Below are positions 1 to 8,798 of a DNA stretch of 64,000 bases, one piece after another. The notes beneath the pieces are model-generated. The model did not search any database. It was not told the DNA's origin and saw only the letters and a program-made list of their open reading frames with translations. The DNA comes from RBG-16-57-11 sp964503145 (lineage in GTDB: Bacteria; Chloroflexota; Anaerolineae; Anaerolineales; UBA4823): NCBI GenBank assembly GCA_964503145.1, contig CAZCYV010000001.1, positions 186,001-250,000 on the forward strand, given 5' to 3'. How positions within the stretch are numbered: position 1 is the stretch's first letter; every line of letters starts with the position of its first letter. A program made the position numbers and the translations under genes.

Positions 1-1
1 A

Positions 2-412
2 GGCGAGCGGGCAGTTTTCACAGATACTTTACGGGGGCTGTCTCGTCCTGGGATCTACACCACCCCGGTTGACTGGCAAATCATCCACGAAGGAAAGGCC
101 TATCCGGGCGAAAGGTTCGAGGCGACAGCCATCGTCTTGCCCCGGGAGCTTGCAGAGCAACGTGGACAACTGGAGGCGAAGCTCCGAGAGTGGACGAATA
201 TGCCCAAAGAACAGGTTCGGGCGCAGGTAGAAGCCTGGGTGGAAGAGCGCAGCGGCGAACTCCTGCCCGCGATTGAGGCGCCATCACAGGAGTCTCTGAG
301 CGCCTCCGAAGGCTCGGTCCGCCCGCTGGACGCCATATTGATCCCCTTGCTGATGCTGCCCATTATGTTGATCTTGGGATTTCTCATCAGCCGCAGAAAT
401 GTTGCCCGGTAG
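2..412 (+). CDS. C-terminal part of a membrane-anchored protein (5' end outside window)
   Basis: The reading frame is open from base 2 to a TAG at 410-412, with no in-frame stop in the first 135 bases, so the gene starts upstream of the window. The visible 136 residues hold a soluble part, a charged helical stretch rich in Glu, Arg and Gln, and a C-terminal hydrophobic segment of about 20 residues (PLLMLPIMLILGFLISRR) that ends in two arginines. This is a typical C-terminal membrane anchor with the basic side in the cytoplasm, so the preceding part is probably outside the membrane. I do not recognise the family. The following gene, also on the plus strand, starts 65 bases downstream and also codes for a membrane protein. 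Confidence 0.65.
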   Translation, partial: GERAVFTDTLRGLSRPGIYTTPVDWQIIHEGKAYPGERFEATAIVLPRELAEQRGQLEAKLREWTNMPKEQVRAQVEAWVEERSGELLPAIEAPSQESLSASEGSVRPLDAILIPLLMLPIMLILGFLISRRNVAR

Positions 413-477
413 TACAGAGGTAGGGTTGCAGTCTTCAGTAGAATGAAGCATAATCGGAGAATCAGGTAACTCACAGC

Positions 478-2058
478 ATGCTGTGCCCATACTGCAATCA
501 GCAGCATTCCGACTCCGAGCGCGTTTGTCCAAAGACCGGGCTGCCGCTGGGAATGCAAACTTTCTGCCCAAACTGCGGGCGAGAAGCGCGCCCCGGGGCG
601 CGCTTCTGTCCGGCCTGCGGCGCCCCACTCCCTCGCCAAGAACTGCCTGCGCGCCAGGGATCCTCAACTGACGGCGCCAGCGCAAAAACCTCATTTGCAG
701 CACCTGAAGAATTGCGTAGCACAGCGGCGCAGACCTCTGAACCAGCGATCAGGGAAACTCACCCCACTCTACCCGCCGGAACGCAGCACTACACGCGCCC
801 GTCCGTTTCGCTTGTCGAGCTTTCCAGAAGGAAAACACTGCCAGCATGGAGTTCGCTCTCCGCCACGACCCGCGCCGCGCGGCAATGGGCGCGAGAAAAC
901 CGTTTATGGCGGATCATCGGCTATGCGCTGCTTATTTTGGTGCTGCTGGCAGGCGCTACGGGGTTGTTTTTATTGTGGCAGCAGATACGTCCACAGCAAA
1001 TCCTGCAGCCGGCCATAACCGCGTCCCTGCCCGCGGCAGCGTTGCCCTCAACCAAAGCATCGCCGGCTTCCGCGGCGCTCGCTGCTGCCACAGATACGCC
1101 CCTGGCCCGGCCCTCGCCAGCGCCAACCAAATCGCCCACCTCTGCAACCGTGCCAGGTCCAGCATTCGCGCCTTCCGTCGCTCCATCGGACAGCCCTACC
1201 CCAGAACCCGAGGCCCCTGTTTCCCTATTGGCCTTCTACTCGAACCGGATCGAGCAGCCGGGCATCTATGTGATGAATGCCGAGCAACCACAAGAGCTTT
1301 ACGGTGTACCGTTGCCGGAAGGGTACGAAATCGGCAACTGGCCGGCGTTCTGCGGAGAAAATATCGCCTTCGAAGCACAGGATCGCGCCCTCACCCTGCC
1401 GCGCTGGATCTTTTTGTATCATCTGACCGATCAATCCATACGACCGCTGGAAATCAAAGAACTCAAACCGCTGCGCATGAGGGCCCCCACCTGCTCGCCA
1501 GATGGCCGCTACCTGGCAGTCTCCGCCTACCTGGATGGCAGATGGGAGTTGATTGTGTCCGAATTGGCCACCGGCGCGGTCGTCTCCCGCATCCGTGATC
1601 CTGACTACCCTATGCTGGGGAACGCGACGTGGCCCAATGACCAACAGGCAGTCTGGTGGATGGGCACACGCATCAACGGATTTTACGACATCAACGAGAC
1701 GCGGGACTTTCAGGACAGCGATCTGATGCAAACGCGCACCTTCGCTAAAGGGAAATACCCTGCCATCGCGCCCGACGGCAGTCGGCTGGCTTTTTTCTGC
1801 GGCAACTTGCTCTACCTATGTGTAGCGCGCATATCATCCGCCGAGATGCTCTTCCAGATACCGATCAGCTATTTCAAACTGATCGACGATCTGCCGGTTG
1901 CTGCTACCGCCTCCTGGGCGTCGGATGGGCAGTGGCTTTATTTCGCCTCTTCCATCACCGGCAACTGGGATATCTACCGCGTCCGTGCAGACGGCAGCCA
2001 GGTGCAAAACCTGACCGAAGATTGGCTCACCGACGAATTCTTGCCCTCTGCGCGCTAA
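478..2058 (+). CDS. Zinc-ribbon, single-TM protein with TolB-like beta-propeller
   Basis: A 526-residue protein. The N-terminus has zinc-ribbon cysteines: C3-x2-C6 with C17, then a complete double CxxC set (C30, C33, C44, C47) in the sequence CPNCGREARPGARFCPACG. A hydrophobic segment at about residues 147-167 is one membrane helix. It is followed by a Pro/Ala/Ser/Thr-rich linker (about 180-245) and a C-terminal region with WD40/TolB-like PD40 blades, for example SPDGRYLAV and WASDGQWLYFAS near the end. The zinc ribbon should be cytoplasmic and the propeller outside. TolB-like propellers of this kind usually bind proteins or peptides; the partner is unknown. The substrate or role cannot be told from the sequence. 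Confidence 0.8.
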   Translation: MLCPYCNQQHSDSERVCPKTGLPLGMQTFCPNCGREARPGARFCPACGAPLPRQELPARQGSSTDGASAKTSFAAPEELRSTAAQTSEPAIRETHPTLPAGTQHYTRPSVSLVELSRRKTLPAWSSLSATTRAARQWARENRLWRIIGYALLILVLLAGATGLFLLWQQIRPQQILQPAITASLPAAALPSTKASPASAALAAATDTPLARPSPAPTKSPTSATVPGPAFAPSVAPSDSPTPEPEAPVSLLAFYSNRIEQPGIYVMNAEQPQELYGVPLPEGYEIGNWPAFCGENIAFEAQDRALTLPRWIFLYHLTDQSIRPLEIKELKPLRMRAPTCSPDGRYLAVSAYLDGRWELIVSELATGAVVSRIRDPDYPMLGNATWPNDQQAVWWMGTRINGFYDINETRDFQDSDLMQTRTFAKGKYPAIAPDGSRLAFFCGNLLYLCVARISSAEMLFQIPISYFKLIDDLPVAATASWASDGQWLYFASSITGNWDIYRVRADGSQVQNLTEDWLTDEFLPSAR

Positions 2059-2112
2059 GACCCCTGCATCCCTCAAATGGACAGGTAGGCAGAGAGAATT
2101 CTGCTGAAGGGC

Positions 2113-3615
2113 TTATGCCAGCGACTGTCGAATGAATGTCGCCAGGTCTAGTTTCAGCTTCGCCAGCGACGGCGAATGCACATACATCATGTGCCCGGCC
2201 GGGTAATACGCCATGCTCAGATTAGATTGCAACTCCGCATCCAGTCCCAGGTGACTGAAAGTGTATTCCGCAGCGCAGAAAGGCGTCGCCAAATCATAAT
2301 ATCCGTTGGCAACAAAAACCTTCAGAAACGGATTGATGCTCATCGCCTTGCGCAACGTCTCGGCTACATCCAGATAGCGGTTTTCGTGCTCAGCAAAGCT
2401 CCACGGCCAGACTTTGAAGTTCAAGATTTCGTACGGCAGATCCTTCTCGAACTTCAGCTCCGCGCGCACGTAATGATTGAATGTCGCCGTATAAGGCCCC
2501 AGGATCGCTGACATACTGGGATCGTGCTCAAAATGCTCCCCTGCCGAGTCGCGGTCGATGCCCAGAAAGCGCGTATCCAAACGCCCAACCGTCCGTCGGC
2601 GGTGGCGCATCAATTCCTTCGTGAAGCGATAGATTTCCACGCGCAAGTTGCAGCGCTCGATATAATCGGCCGATAAGCCGGTATAGCGCGCCAGCTTTTG
2701 CACAATTTGCTCTCGCTGGGCTGCTGGCAGCGCCGCGCCTTGCACCAACGCCAGATTGTATTCGCCAAAAGCGAATGCCTTCACCTCGGCCAAAAATGCT
2801 TCCAGTTCCATGTTCTGCAGGTCATCCGCCAGTTGGCGGTGATACCAGGCTGTCGCAGCATAGGTGGGCAAGTGCGTCAGGTAGGGCAAATCATTGCCGG
2901 GGTCGAATTCATAGCCCTGGAAATTAAGGATCGCCGAGACCAGCATCAGCCCATTCAGGTACATCCCATGTCGCTCCTGCAGATAGCCTGAAAGGCCGGC
3001 AGCGCGGGTTGTCCCGTAGCTCTCGCCGATCAGGAATTTGGGCGAAGCCCAGCGCTGATAGCGGCTGGCGTACAGGCGAATGAAGTCGCCCACTGACTCG
3101 ATGTCTTTCTTGAAGCCGTGGAACTGACGCGCCTTCTCGCCCACCACCGGGCGACTGTAGCCGGTGCTCACCGGATCAACAAACACCAGATCGGTTACAT
3201 CCAGCAACGACTCGGCGTTGTTCACCAACCGCCATGGCGGAGGCAACAGCGCGCCAGCATCGCCCATCTCCACCCGCCGCGGCCCCAGCGCCCCCAGATG
3301 CAGCCAGACCGAAGAAGACCCCGGCCCGCCGTTGAAAGAGAAGGTCACCGGTCGGTTTGAGAGGTCCCACACCCCATTGCGAGTATAGGCGATGAAAAAG
3401 ATCGTCGCTTTGGGTTTCTCGCCTTCGGCCTCGCCTTCCTTTTCGCCCTTGGCCTCGCTCTCTTCCTTGAGCACGATCGTCCCGCAGGTCACAGTGTATT
3501 CAATCGTCTCTCCGCCAATGGTGGCGGTGTGTTGCGTGACCACCAGCTCATCTTTGGGCGGCTCAGCGGTCTTTTCGGCAGTCTCTGTTGATTTGTCTTT
3601 CGCTTGTTCGGTCAT
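2113..3615 (-). CDS. S10-type serine carboxypeptidase-like peptidase
   Basis: A 500-residue alpha/beta-hydrolase peptidase of the S10 (carboxypeptidase Y) family. The oxyanion-hole motif NGGPGSSS is at about residue 95-102 and the nucleophile motif GESYG places Ser at about 199. The late Asp (NGYYDLATPF) and His (AGHMMYVH) complete the triad. There is no signal peptide, so it is probably cytosolic, unlike most S10 enzymes. An acidic Lys/Glu/Gly low-complexity stretch is at about residues 50-70. The frame is open further upstream to 3654, but the ATG at 3613-3615 is preceded by AGGAG six bases away, in the gap after the upstream stop, so I use it. Last gene of the peptide-transport operon; it would remove C-terminal residues from imported peptides. 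Confidence 0.82.
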   Translation of the reverse strand: MTEQAKDKSTETAEKTAEPPKDELVVTQHTATIGGETIEYTVTCGTIVLKEESEAKGEKEGEAEGEKPKATIFFIAYTRNGVWDLSNRPVTFSFNGGPGSSSVWLHLGALGPRRVEMGDAGALLPPPWRLVNNAESLLDVTDLVFVDPVSTGYSRPVVGEKARQFHGFKKDIESVGDFIRLYASRYQRWASPKFLIGESYGTTRAAGLSGYLQERHGMYLNGLMLVSAILNFQGYEFDPGNDLPYLTHLPTYAATAWYHRQLADDLQNMELEAFLAEVKAFAFGEYNLALVQGAALPAAQREQIVQKLARYTGLSADYIERCNLRVEIYRFTKELMRHRRRTVGRLDTRFLGIDRDSAGEHFEHDPSMSAILGPYTATFNHYVRAELKFEKDLPYEILNFKVWPWSFAEHENRYLDVAETLRKAMSINPFLKVFVANGYYDLATPFCAAEYTFSHLGLDAELQSNLSMAYYPAGHMMYVHSPSLAKLKLDLATFIRQSLA

Positions 3616-3623
3616 TGGATCTC

Positions 3624-4661
3624 CTAATAACCGGGTACTTTCATCTCCCGGCAAAAAGCAACCAGATCAGGATGAACGTAGCGCCCACTCTCTTCGATTT
3701 GCACATCATCCAGCCACACCGATGCATCCAGCACAACCCCATCGGCGTGCACCGGCGAGCCCAGCGGAGTCGCGCCAAGTCCGAACTGCATACAACCGAA
3801 GACCCGCTCGTCCTCCAGAATGCGCCCAGTCGGGCGAGTCACGCCGGGGTTGAAACCATAGCAGGCGTGTTCCATCAAATAGGCGTACGGACTGTTTGCG
3901 TTTGCCAGCCAGCGAGAGAGGACCGCAGCTTCATGCCCGCCATCGATCTCTCGTATGTAGCCATTCTCCAGCTTCAGTTTGACGGGCGAGCGCAGCAATC
4001 CCAACTCCGCTGGCGGCCATAAAGCCCCATCGAAAACCAAGACGCCCTGATAGCTCTCTCGATACGCCATAAAGCCGGATTGCCCGCCGAGCATCTGAGG
4101 GTAACCGCCCTGTGCGGGGGGCGGCTCCCAGAAAGGATCGCCAGCCTTGTCGACGCGCATCATCAGATCGGTGCCCGCCGGGCTGGTGACGCGCACCATC
4201 TCGGCAGCTTGTGAACGCCGATAGAGCCATTCGGCCATCTCCCGCAGAGGCGCGTAGGGCACGCGGCCCACTGTGCGCACCAGCATGTCTACATCCATAC
4301 CGGTAAGGCAGACATAAATACAACCGTGGTCAATGGCAATCTGATAGGTCGGGCTGTAAAGCTGATAGGAGACCGAAAAATCGAACCAGACCTCGGCGGC
4401 TGCGGCCGCTCCCTCCACGATCGCGGGAGGCGTTTGCATTGGCTCTGGCAAAGTGGGATACCAGATCAACGCCGGGATTCCGCCAACCGCCTGCACCGCC
4501 CCAGCCACCGCCTGCGCCACGCGCAGATCGCTGGATGTATCAGCCGTGATCAGCACCTGCTGCCCCGCCTGCACCGGACGGACTTCGGTCACCAGCTTGT
4601 GCGCCGCAGCCGTCAGCTCGATTTGCAGGTATTCAGGCCGCGATTCTACGCCCAGTTTCAT
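3624..4661 (-). CDS. M29-family-like aminopeptidase
   Basis: A 345-residue protein resembling the metal-dependent M29 aminopeptidases (AmpS/thermophilic aminopeptidase group and the related NicX-type enzymes). Family-like features are the N-terminal Rossmann-like part (QQVLITADTSSDLRVAQAV) and the C-terminal metal-site region with the order ERVFGCMQFGLG, then SPVHADGVVLDASVWLDD, where Glu, His and Asp residues are likely cobalt/zinc ligands. Its start codon overlaps the stop of the DUF917 gene by four bases (ATGA), which indicates translational coupling. Placed between DUF917 and S10 genes downstream of a peptide ABC transporter, so it probably trims imported substrates from the N-terminus. 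Exact substrate is not visible. Confidence 0.72.
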   Translation of the reverse strand: MKLGVESRPEYLQIELTAAAHKLVTEVRPVQAGQQVLITADTSSDLRVAQAVAGAVQAVGGIPALIWYPTLPEPMQTPPAIVEGAAAAAEVWFDFSVSYQLYSPTYQIAIDHGCIYVCLTGMDVDMLVRTVGRVPYAPLREMAEWLYRRSQAAEMVRVTSPAGTDLMMRVDKAGDPFWEPPPAQGGYPQMLGGQSGFMAYRESYQGVLVFDGALWPPAELGLLRSPVKLKLENGYIREIDGGHEAAVLSRWLANANSPYAYLMEHACYGFNPGVTRPTGRILEDERVFGCMQFGLGATPLGSPVHADGVVLDASVWLDDVQIEESGRYVHPDLVAFCREMKVPGY

Positions 4662-5809
4662 TGCAAACCCATTTCCTGAAGCGCCTGGACGATTTCTTCG
4701 ATGGGCCGGTAGTCGATGTCGAAGCCGAAATAGCGGGGGCCGGAAGCGCGATCCAGGCCGAACTGTGTGCGAAACGCCTCGACGCCTTTCATTCCAATGG
4801 CTGACACTTGATCGCCCTCAGAGATTTGGGCGCTGCTGGGACCAAGACCATCTGGATACAGGAAAGTGAGCAAATCGGGGCTGCAAACGAAGGGTTTGCC
4901 ATCCAACCAGGAGACGTGGTTTTCGTTCTTGAACCAGACTTTCAGGCTGTGACCGGCGTACTTTCCACTGCCGCTGACTACAACCGTGCCAAACATGTAG
5001 CCATCGCGGTCTTCCCACCATTTCTCGCTGACCACGCCATCGAAGAGCCGCCAGCCTCCCGCAGCGCGGACAGCAGCATCGACAGGGTCTTCACCCTCCT
5101 GGCGCGCCCGACGAATCGCTCGACCGATGGTCAATGCTTTAGTGATCGTGCCGCGCACCAAAATTTCTTTCATCTCCTTACCCAAGAGCGGCGTAGCTGC
5201 CATCGAAGTATTGCCATACGCCGCCACCGCCAGCATCTTCCCGATGCGCTCCAGCATGTGCGCGTTTTGGGTCTGACGACAGATCACCACGTCGCCCCAG
5301 CGATCCACGCTGGCAAAAGGGTAGCTCTTCTTACCGGTCAGGAAGGGCGTCGTTTGCATCTCCTCCGGGATGCAACGACCGGCGTAATCGCCATCCACCA
5401 CCGGAATGCCCAGCCGCGCCCCAACCACCAATGGTTCGGGCAAATTGGACGCCCCAGGCTCTGAAGGCACAATGCAGCCGATCGGCTGTCCCAGGTAAAC
5501 ACCCAGTTCCCGCACCGCCTCGACCATGCTGTCCAGCGGATGGGTCTCCACCAGGCCAACTCGTTGAATTTCTTCCAGCGCCGCCTGTGACATCGGCGCC
5601 ACCGACCCCATCCCATACGGCTGGACGGTCATCACATCATCTGCGATCTCATCCGCATCGACCCAGGACAGGGTTAAACCCTCTTCCAGGGCAGCCTGAA
5701 TCAGCGCCAGACCGCGCTCGGCTCGCCCACCGCCGCCGGTTCCCAGCACCAGACAGCCCAGGATCAATTCCTCCGCTTCTTCCATATTGGTGATCTTTCC
5801 CGCAGGCAT
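4658..5809 (-). CDS. DUF917 family protein (hydantoinase/thiohydantoin desulfurase-like)
   Basis: A 383-residue DUF917 protein. The hallmark glycine-rich VLGTGGGG motif lies at about residues 21-28 and the rest has the family's usual length. The C-terminal half carries the family pattern of a second Gly-rich beta domain. Relatives include S-methyl thiohydantoin desulfurases and proteins encoded with hydantoinases, so an amide or hydantoin ring substrate is possible, but this is inference only. The start ATG at 5807-5809 follows a strong GGAGGAGG site. It sits 60 bases after oppF and overlaps the M29 aminopeptidase gene by four bases, so it acts with a peptide or amide uptake and degradation pathway. 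Confidence 0.75.
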   Translation of the reverse strand: MPAGKITNMEEAEELILGCLVLGTGGGGRAERGLALIQAALEEGLTLSWVDADEIADDVMTVQPYGMGSVAPMSQAALEEIQRVGLVETHPLDSMVEAVRELGVYLGQPIGCIVPSEPGASNLPEPLVVGARLGIPVVDGDYAGRCIPEEMQTTPFLTGKKSYPFASVDRWGDVVICRQTQNAHMLERIGKMLAVAAYGNTSMAATPLLGKEMKEILVRGTITKALTIGRAIRRARQEGEDPVDAAVRAAGGWRLFDGVVSEKWWEDRDGYMFGTVVVSGSGKYAGHSLKVWFKNENHVSWLDGKPFVCSPDLLTFLYPDGLGPSSAQISEGDQVSAIGMKGVEAFRTQFGLDRASGPRYFGFDIDYRPIEEIVQALQEMGLQ

Positions 5810-5869
5810 AATCCTCCTCCAAATTCAACACGATTTTACAAAACTGATCTGCTTATTCTCAGCGTTCGA

Positions 5870-6865
5870 TTATTCTGCTGAACGGTTCAAATGGCAGGCC
5901 GACCAGTGACCTGCGTCAAGCTGTTCCAGTTGCGGCTCCACGCGAGTGCAGATTTCCATAGCGAAGGGACAACGCGGGTGAAAACTACACCCAGATGGCG
6001 GCCGTAAGGCGTTGGGCACATTGCCTGGCATTTGAATGCGTTCACGCTTCTTTTCCGGGTGCACCTCAGGCACTGCCGAGAGCAACGCGCGGGTGTAGGG
6101 ATGCTGCGCCAGACCATCGATCAAACGATGCGAAGCAATCAGCTCCACCACTTTCCCCAGGTACATCACGGCAATGCGGTCGCTGATATACTGAATCACG
6201 CTCAGGTCATGCGAAATGAACAGATAGGTCAACTTGAAACGACGCTGCAAATTTCGCAGCAGGTTGAGAATTTGAGCCTGCACCGAAACGTCCAACGCCG
6301 AGGTCGGTTCATCGAGAACGATAAATTTCGGGTTGAGCGCCAGGGAGCGGGCAATCGCCAGACGCTGGAGTTGCCCACCGCTAAACTCATGCGGATATCG
6401 AAACAAAGCGTCCTCGGGCATGCCGACCTGTCGCAAGAGTTGCCGGGCGCGCTGCTCCAGGGCCTCGCCTCTCAGCTCAGTATGCGTTGTCAGCGGTTCG
6501 CTCAGTGAACGGTACATCGAGAAACGCGGATCAAAGGAAGAGTAGGGGTTCTGAAAGACGATCTGCATCTCGCGGCGCAGACGTCGCAACGCCTGACGAT
6601 CTAGCTCACTCAAGTCCTGGCCTTCGAAGATCACCTGCCCTGAAGTGGGCTTCACCAAGTTGAGCAGCACGCGGCCCAATGTCGTCTTGCCGCAGCCTGA
6701 CTCGCCCACCACACCCAGCGTTTCCTGGCGATAGATGGTCAGGTTGATGTCCTCCAACGCGCGCACATACTCCCGCCCGCCCTGGAACAGACCCCTATGA
6801 GGGTAATAATACTTGGTCAGATGACGCGTCTCTAACAGGATTGGATCACCAGACAGGGCGTTCAT
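5870..6865 (-). CDS. oppF: Peptide ABC transporter ATP-binding protein, OppF/DppF type
   Basis: A 331-residue ABC ATPase. Walker A GESGCGKTT, signature FSGGQLQRLAIARSLA, Walker B KFIVLDEPTSALD and the H-loop ISHDLSVIQYISD are all present. The C-terminal oligopeptide-type extension includes a CSFHPRCPFAMEICTR region; in OppD/DppD relatives the Cys cluster binds an iron-sulfur cluster. It pairs with the OppD protein encoded upstream (ATGA overlap) to energise import through OppBC. Whether the substrate is a dipeptide, oligopeptide or another small molecule (dpp versus opp) cannot be decided from this subunit. Confidence 0.9.
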   Translation of the reverse strand: MNALSGDPILLETRHLTKYYYPHRGLFQGGREYVRALEDINLTIYRQETLGVVGESGCGKTTLGRVLLNLVKPTSGQVIFEGQDLSELDRQALRRLRREMQIVFQNPYSSFDPRFSMYRSLSEPLTTHTELRGEALEQRARQLLRQVGMPEDALFRYPHEFSGGQLQRLAIARSLALNPKFIVLDEPTSALDVSVQAQILNLLRNLQRRFKLTYLFISHDLSVIQYISDRIAVMYLGKVVELIASHRLIDGLAQHPYTRALLSAVPEVHPEKKRERIQMPGNVPNALRPPSGCSFHPRCPFAMEICTRVEPQLEQLDAGHWSACHLNRSAE

Positions 6866-7851
6866 GATTTAGCATCCGCAGAATACAAATAACAAGCTAC
6901 CTGATGCCTGGCATCTATTGATCCGGGGGCAATCTGCCATTCAGGTGGATTTTGCCGGCACACTTCCATGACATGCGGGCAGCGGGGGTGAAATGGGCAA
7001 CCCGGAATGATTGTCAATCCATCAGGAACAGCGCCAGGTATGGAGAGTAAATCGCGTCCTTTCTGCTCCGAGGTTGGCAACGCTGATAACAATCCCTGAG
7101 TATATGGATGCCGCATATTGTGGAGCACCTGCTGAGTAGGCCCAATTTCTACAATCCTACCCGCGTAGGCAACGCCAACCCGGTCGCAGGTCTCGGCCAC
7201 GACGCCCAGGTTGTGAGTGATCAAAAGGATAGAAAGCCCTTCTCGCTGACGCAATTCGACCAATAATTCCAGGATTTGATCCTGAATGGTGACATCCAGG
7301 GCAGTGGTTGGCTCATCGGCGATCAGCAGGCGCGCCCCCGAGGCCAGCGCCATGGCGATCATCACCCGCTGTTGCATGCCACCGCTCAGCTCATGAGGAT
7401 AGGAGCGCATGACTCGTTCCGGATCTGGCAAAGCCACCTCGCCAAACAATTCCAGCGCTCGTCGGTTCGCAGCCTGAGGTGAAGCGCCGGTATGATAGCG
7501 GATGATGCGCGTGATTTGATTGCCGATGCTGAATACCGGATTCAGCGAGGTCGAAGGGTCTTGGAAGATCATTGCAATCTGGCGGCCGCGAATCGAATGC
7601 ATCTCCTCTTCACTGGCTTGAGTCAAATCTCGACCATCGAACACGATCCTCCCGGCGGTAATCTGCCCATGGCCGGGTAAGATGCGCAGCACCGCCAGGC
7701 TGGTGACCGATTTGCCGCAACCCGACTCTCCAACCAGACCAAAGATTTCGCCTGCCTGGACATCAAACGACATGCCATTCACCGCATAAACTCTGCCGGC
7801 GTAGGTTTGAAAGGCAACGTATAGATCTTCAATGGAGAGCAGCGCGGCCAT
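6862..7851 (-). CDS. oppD: Peptide ABC transporter ATP-binding protein, OppD/DppD type
   Basis: A 329-residue ABC ATPase with Walker A GESGCGKSV, signature LSGGMQQRVMIAMALA, Walker B LLIADEPTTALD and H-loop ITHNLGVVAETCD. The C-terminal extension has the OppD/DppD Cys-containing segment (GCPFHPRCPHVMEVC). The frame also offers a GTG at 7858-7860 that overlaps the oppC stop as GTGA, but an AGGA site is only one base from it and ten from the ATG at 7849-7851, which I prefer. The stop overlaps the oppF start by four bases. Partner of OppF in the transporter ATPase heterodimer. Confidence 0.9.
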   Translation of the reverse strand: MAALLSIEDLYVAFQTYAGRVYAVNGMSFDVQAGEIFGLVGESGCGKSVTSLAVLRILPGHGQITAGRIVFDGRDLTQASEEEMHSIRGRQIAMIFQDPSTSLNPVFSIGNQITRIIRYHTGASPQAANRRALELFGEVALPDPERVMRSYPHELSGGMQQRVMIAMALASGARLLIADEPTTALDVTIQDQILELLVELRQREGLSILLITHNLGVVAETCDRVGVAYAGRIVEIGPTQQVLHNMRHPYTQGLLSALPTSEQKGRDLLSIPGAVPDGLTIIPGCPFHPRCPHVMEVCRQNPPEWQIAPGSIDARHQVACYLYSADAKS

Positions 7852-7856
7852 TACAT

Positions 7857-8792
7857 TCACGTCCTGCGTAAAAACGGATCTGCAGCATCGCGCAGCGCAT
7901 CACCGATAAAGTTGAACGCCAATACGGTCAGGAAAATTGCCAACCCGGCGCTCCCAGCAAACCAGGGACGGTCGATAAAATATAAACGCCCCTGGCTGAC
8001 CATATTACCCCAGTCTGCAGTTGGGGGTTGGACGCCCAGGCCGACGAAGTTCAAGGCCGCGCTGATCAAGATGGCAGAGCCCAGATCCAAAGTCGCCTGA
8101 ACCCACACCGGGGTCAACACATTGGGCAACAAGTGGGTCAGGATGATTTTATAATTGGGAAGGCCAATGCTGCGCGCCGCCTCGACGAAGAATCGCTCCC
8201 GCAACGAGAGCACTTGCGAGCGCACCAAACGGGTGTACCAGGGCCACCAGGTGACCGCGATAGCGATCATGGTATTGGTAAAGCCGGCGCCAAGGGCCGA
8301 AGCAATCGCCAGGGCCAAAAGCAAAGACGGAAAAGCCATGAATACATCGGTGGTCCGCATGATCAACTCATCCACCCATCCCCCCAGATAACCCGCCACC
8401 GCCCCCAGCGGTACGCCGATCACCACCGCAAGGATGACCACCAGAAAGCCCATCGAAAGTGAACTACGTCCACCGTAAAGCAGACGCGCCAGCACATCCC
8501 GACCCAGGTAATCTGTCCCCAGGAGATGCACCGCGTTGGGCGGCTTGAACTTTTCCAGGATATTCGGCTCGCCGCGACCTTGCTCCGGGTATGGCGTCAA
8601 GATTGGCGCAAACACCGCGCCCAGGGTAAAAACCAGCACAATTGCCAGGCCGACTAACGCCAATCTATCCTGACGGAACGAGCGCCAGATCAATCGCCAT
8701 TCAGAATAAGAGGCCCTAGGCAGCGAAGAATCGAGGCTTTCAGAAGCTGCCTGGATAGAGTTGACCTCTTCTCGTTCGGGATCCTCTTTCAT
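7857..8792 (-). CDS. oppC: Peptide ABC transporter permease, OppC/DppC type
   Basis: A 311-residue inner-membrane permease. It has the OppC_N-type first helix (DRLALVGLAIVLVFTLGAVFAP), then LLGTDYLGRDVLARLLYGGR, a motif typical of OppC/DppC/NikC, and the binding-protein-dependent transport domain with an EAA-type loop (EAARSIGLPNYKIILTHLLP) that contacts the ATPases. About six membrane helices are expected. It lies six bases after oppB and next to oppD; it forms the pore with OppB. The N-terminal 30 residues are Ser/Glu-rich and unremarkable. Confidence 0.9.
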   Translation of the reverse strand: MKEDPEREEVNSIQAASESLDSSLPRASYSEWRLIWRSFRQDRLALVGLAIVLVFTLGAVFAPILTPYPEQGRGEPNILEKFKPPNAVHLLGTDYLGRDVLARLLYGGRSSLSMGFLVVILAVVIGVPLGAVAGYLGGWVDELIMRTTDVFMAFPSLLLALAIASALGAGFTNTMIAIAVTWWPWYTRLVRSQVLSLRERFFVEAARSIGLPNYKIILTHLLPNVLTPVWVQATLDLGSAILISAALNFVGLGVQPPTADWGNMVSQGRLYFIDRPWFAGSAGLAIFLTVLAFNFIGDALRDAADPFLRRT

Positions 8793-8798
8793 ACCCTT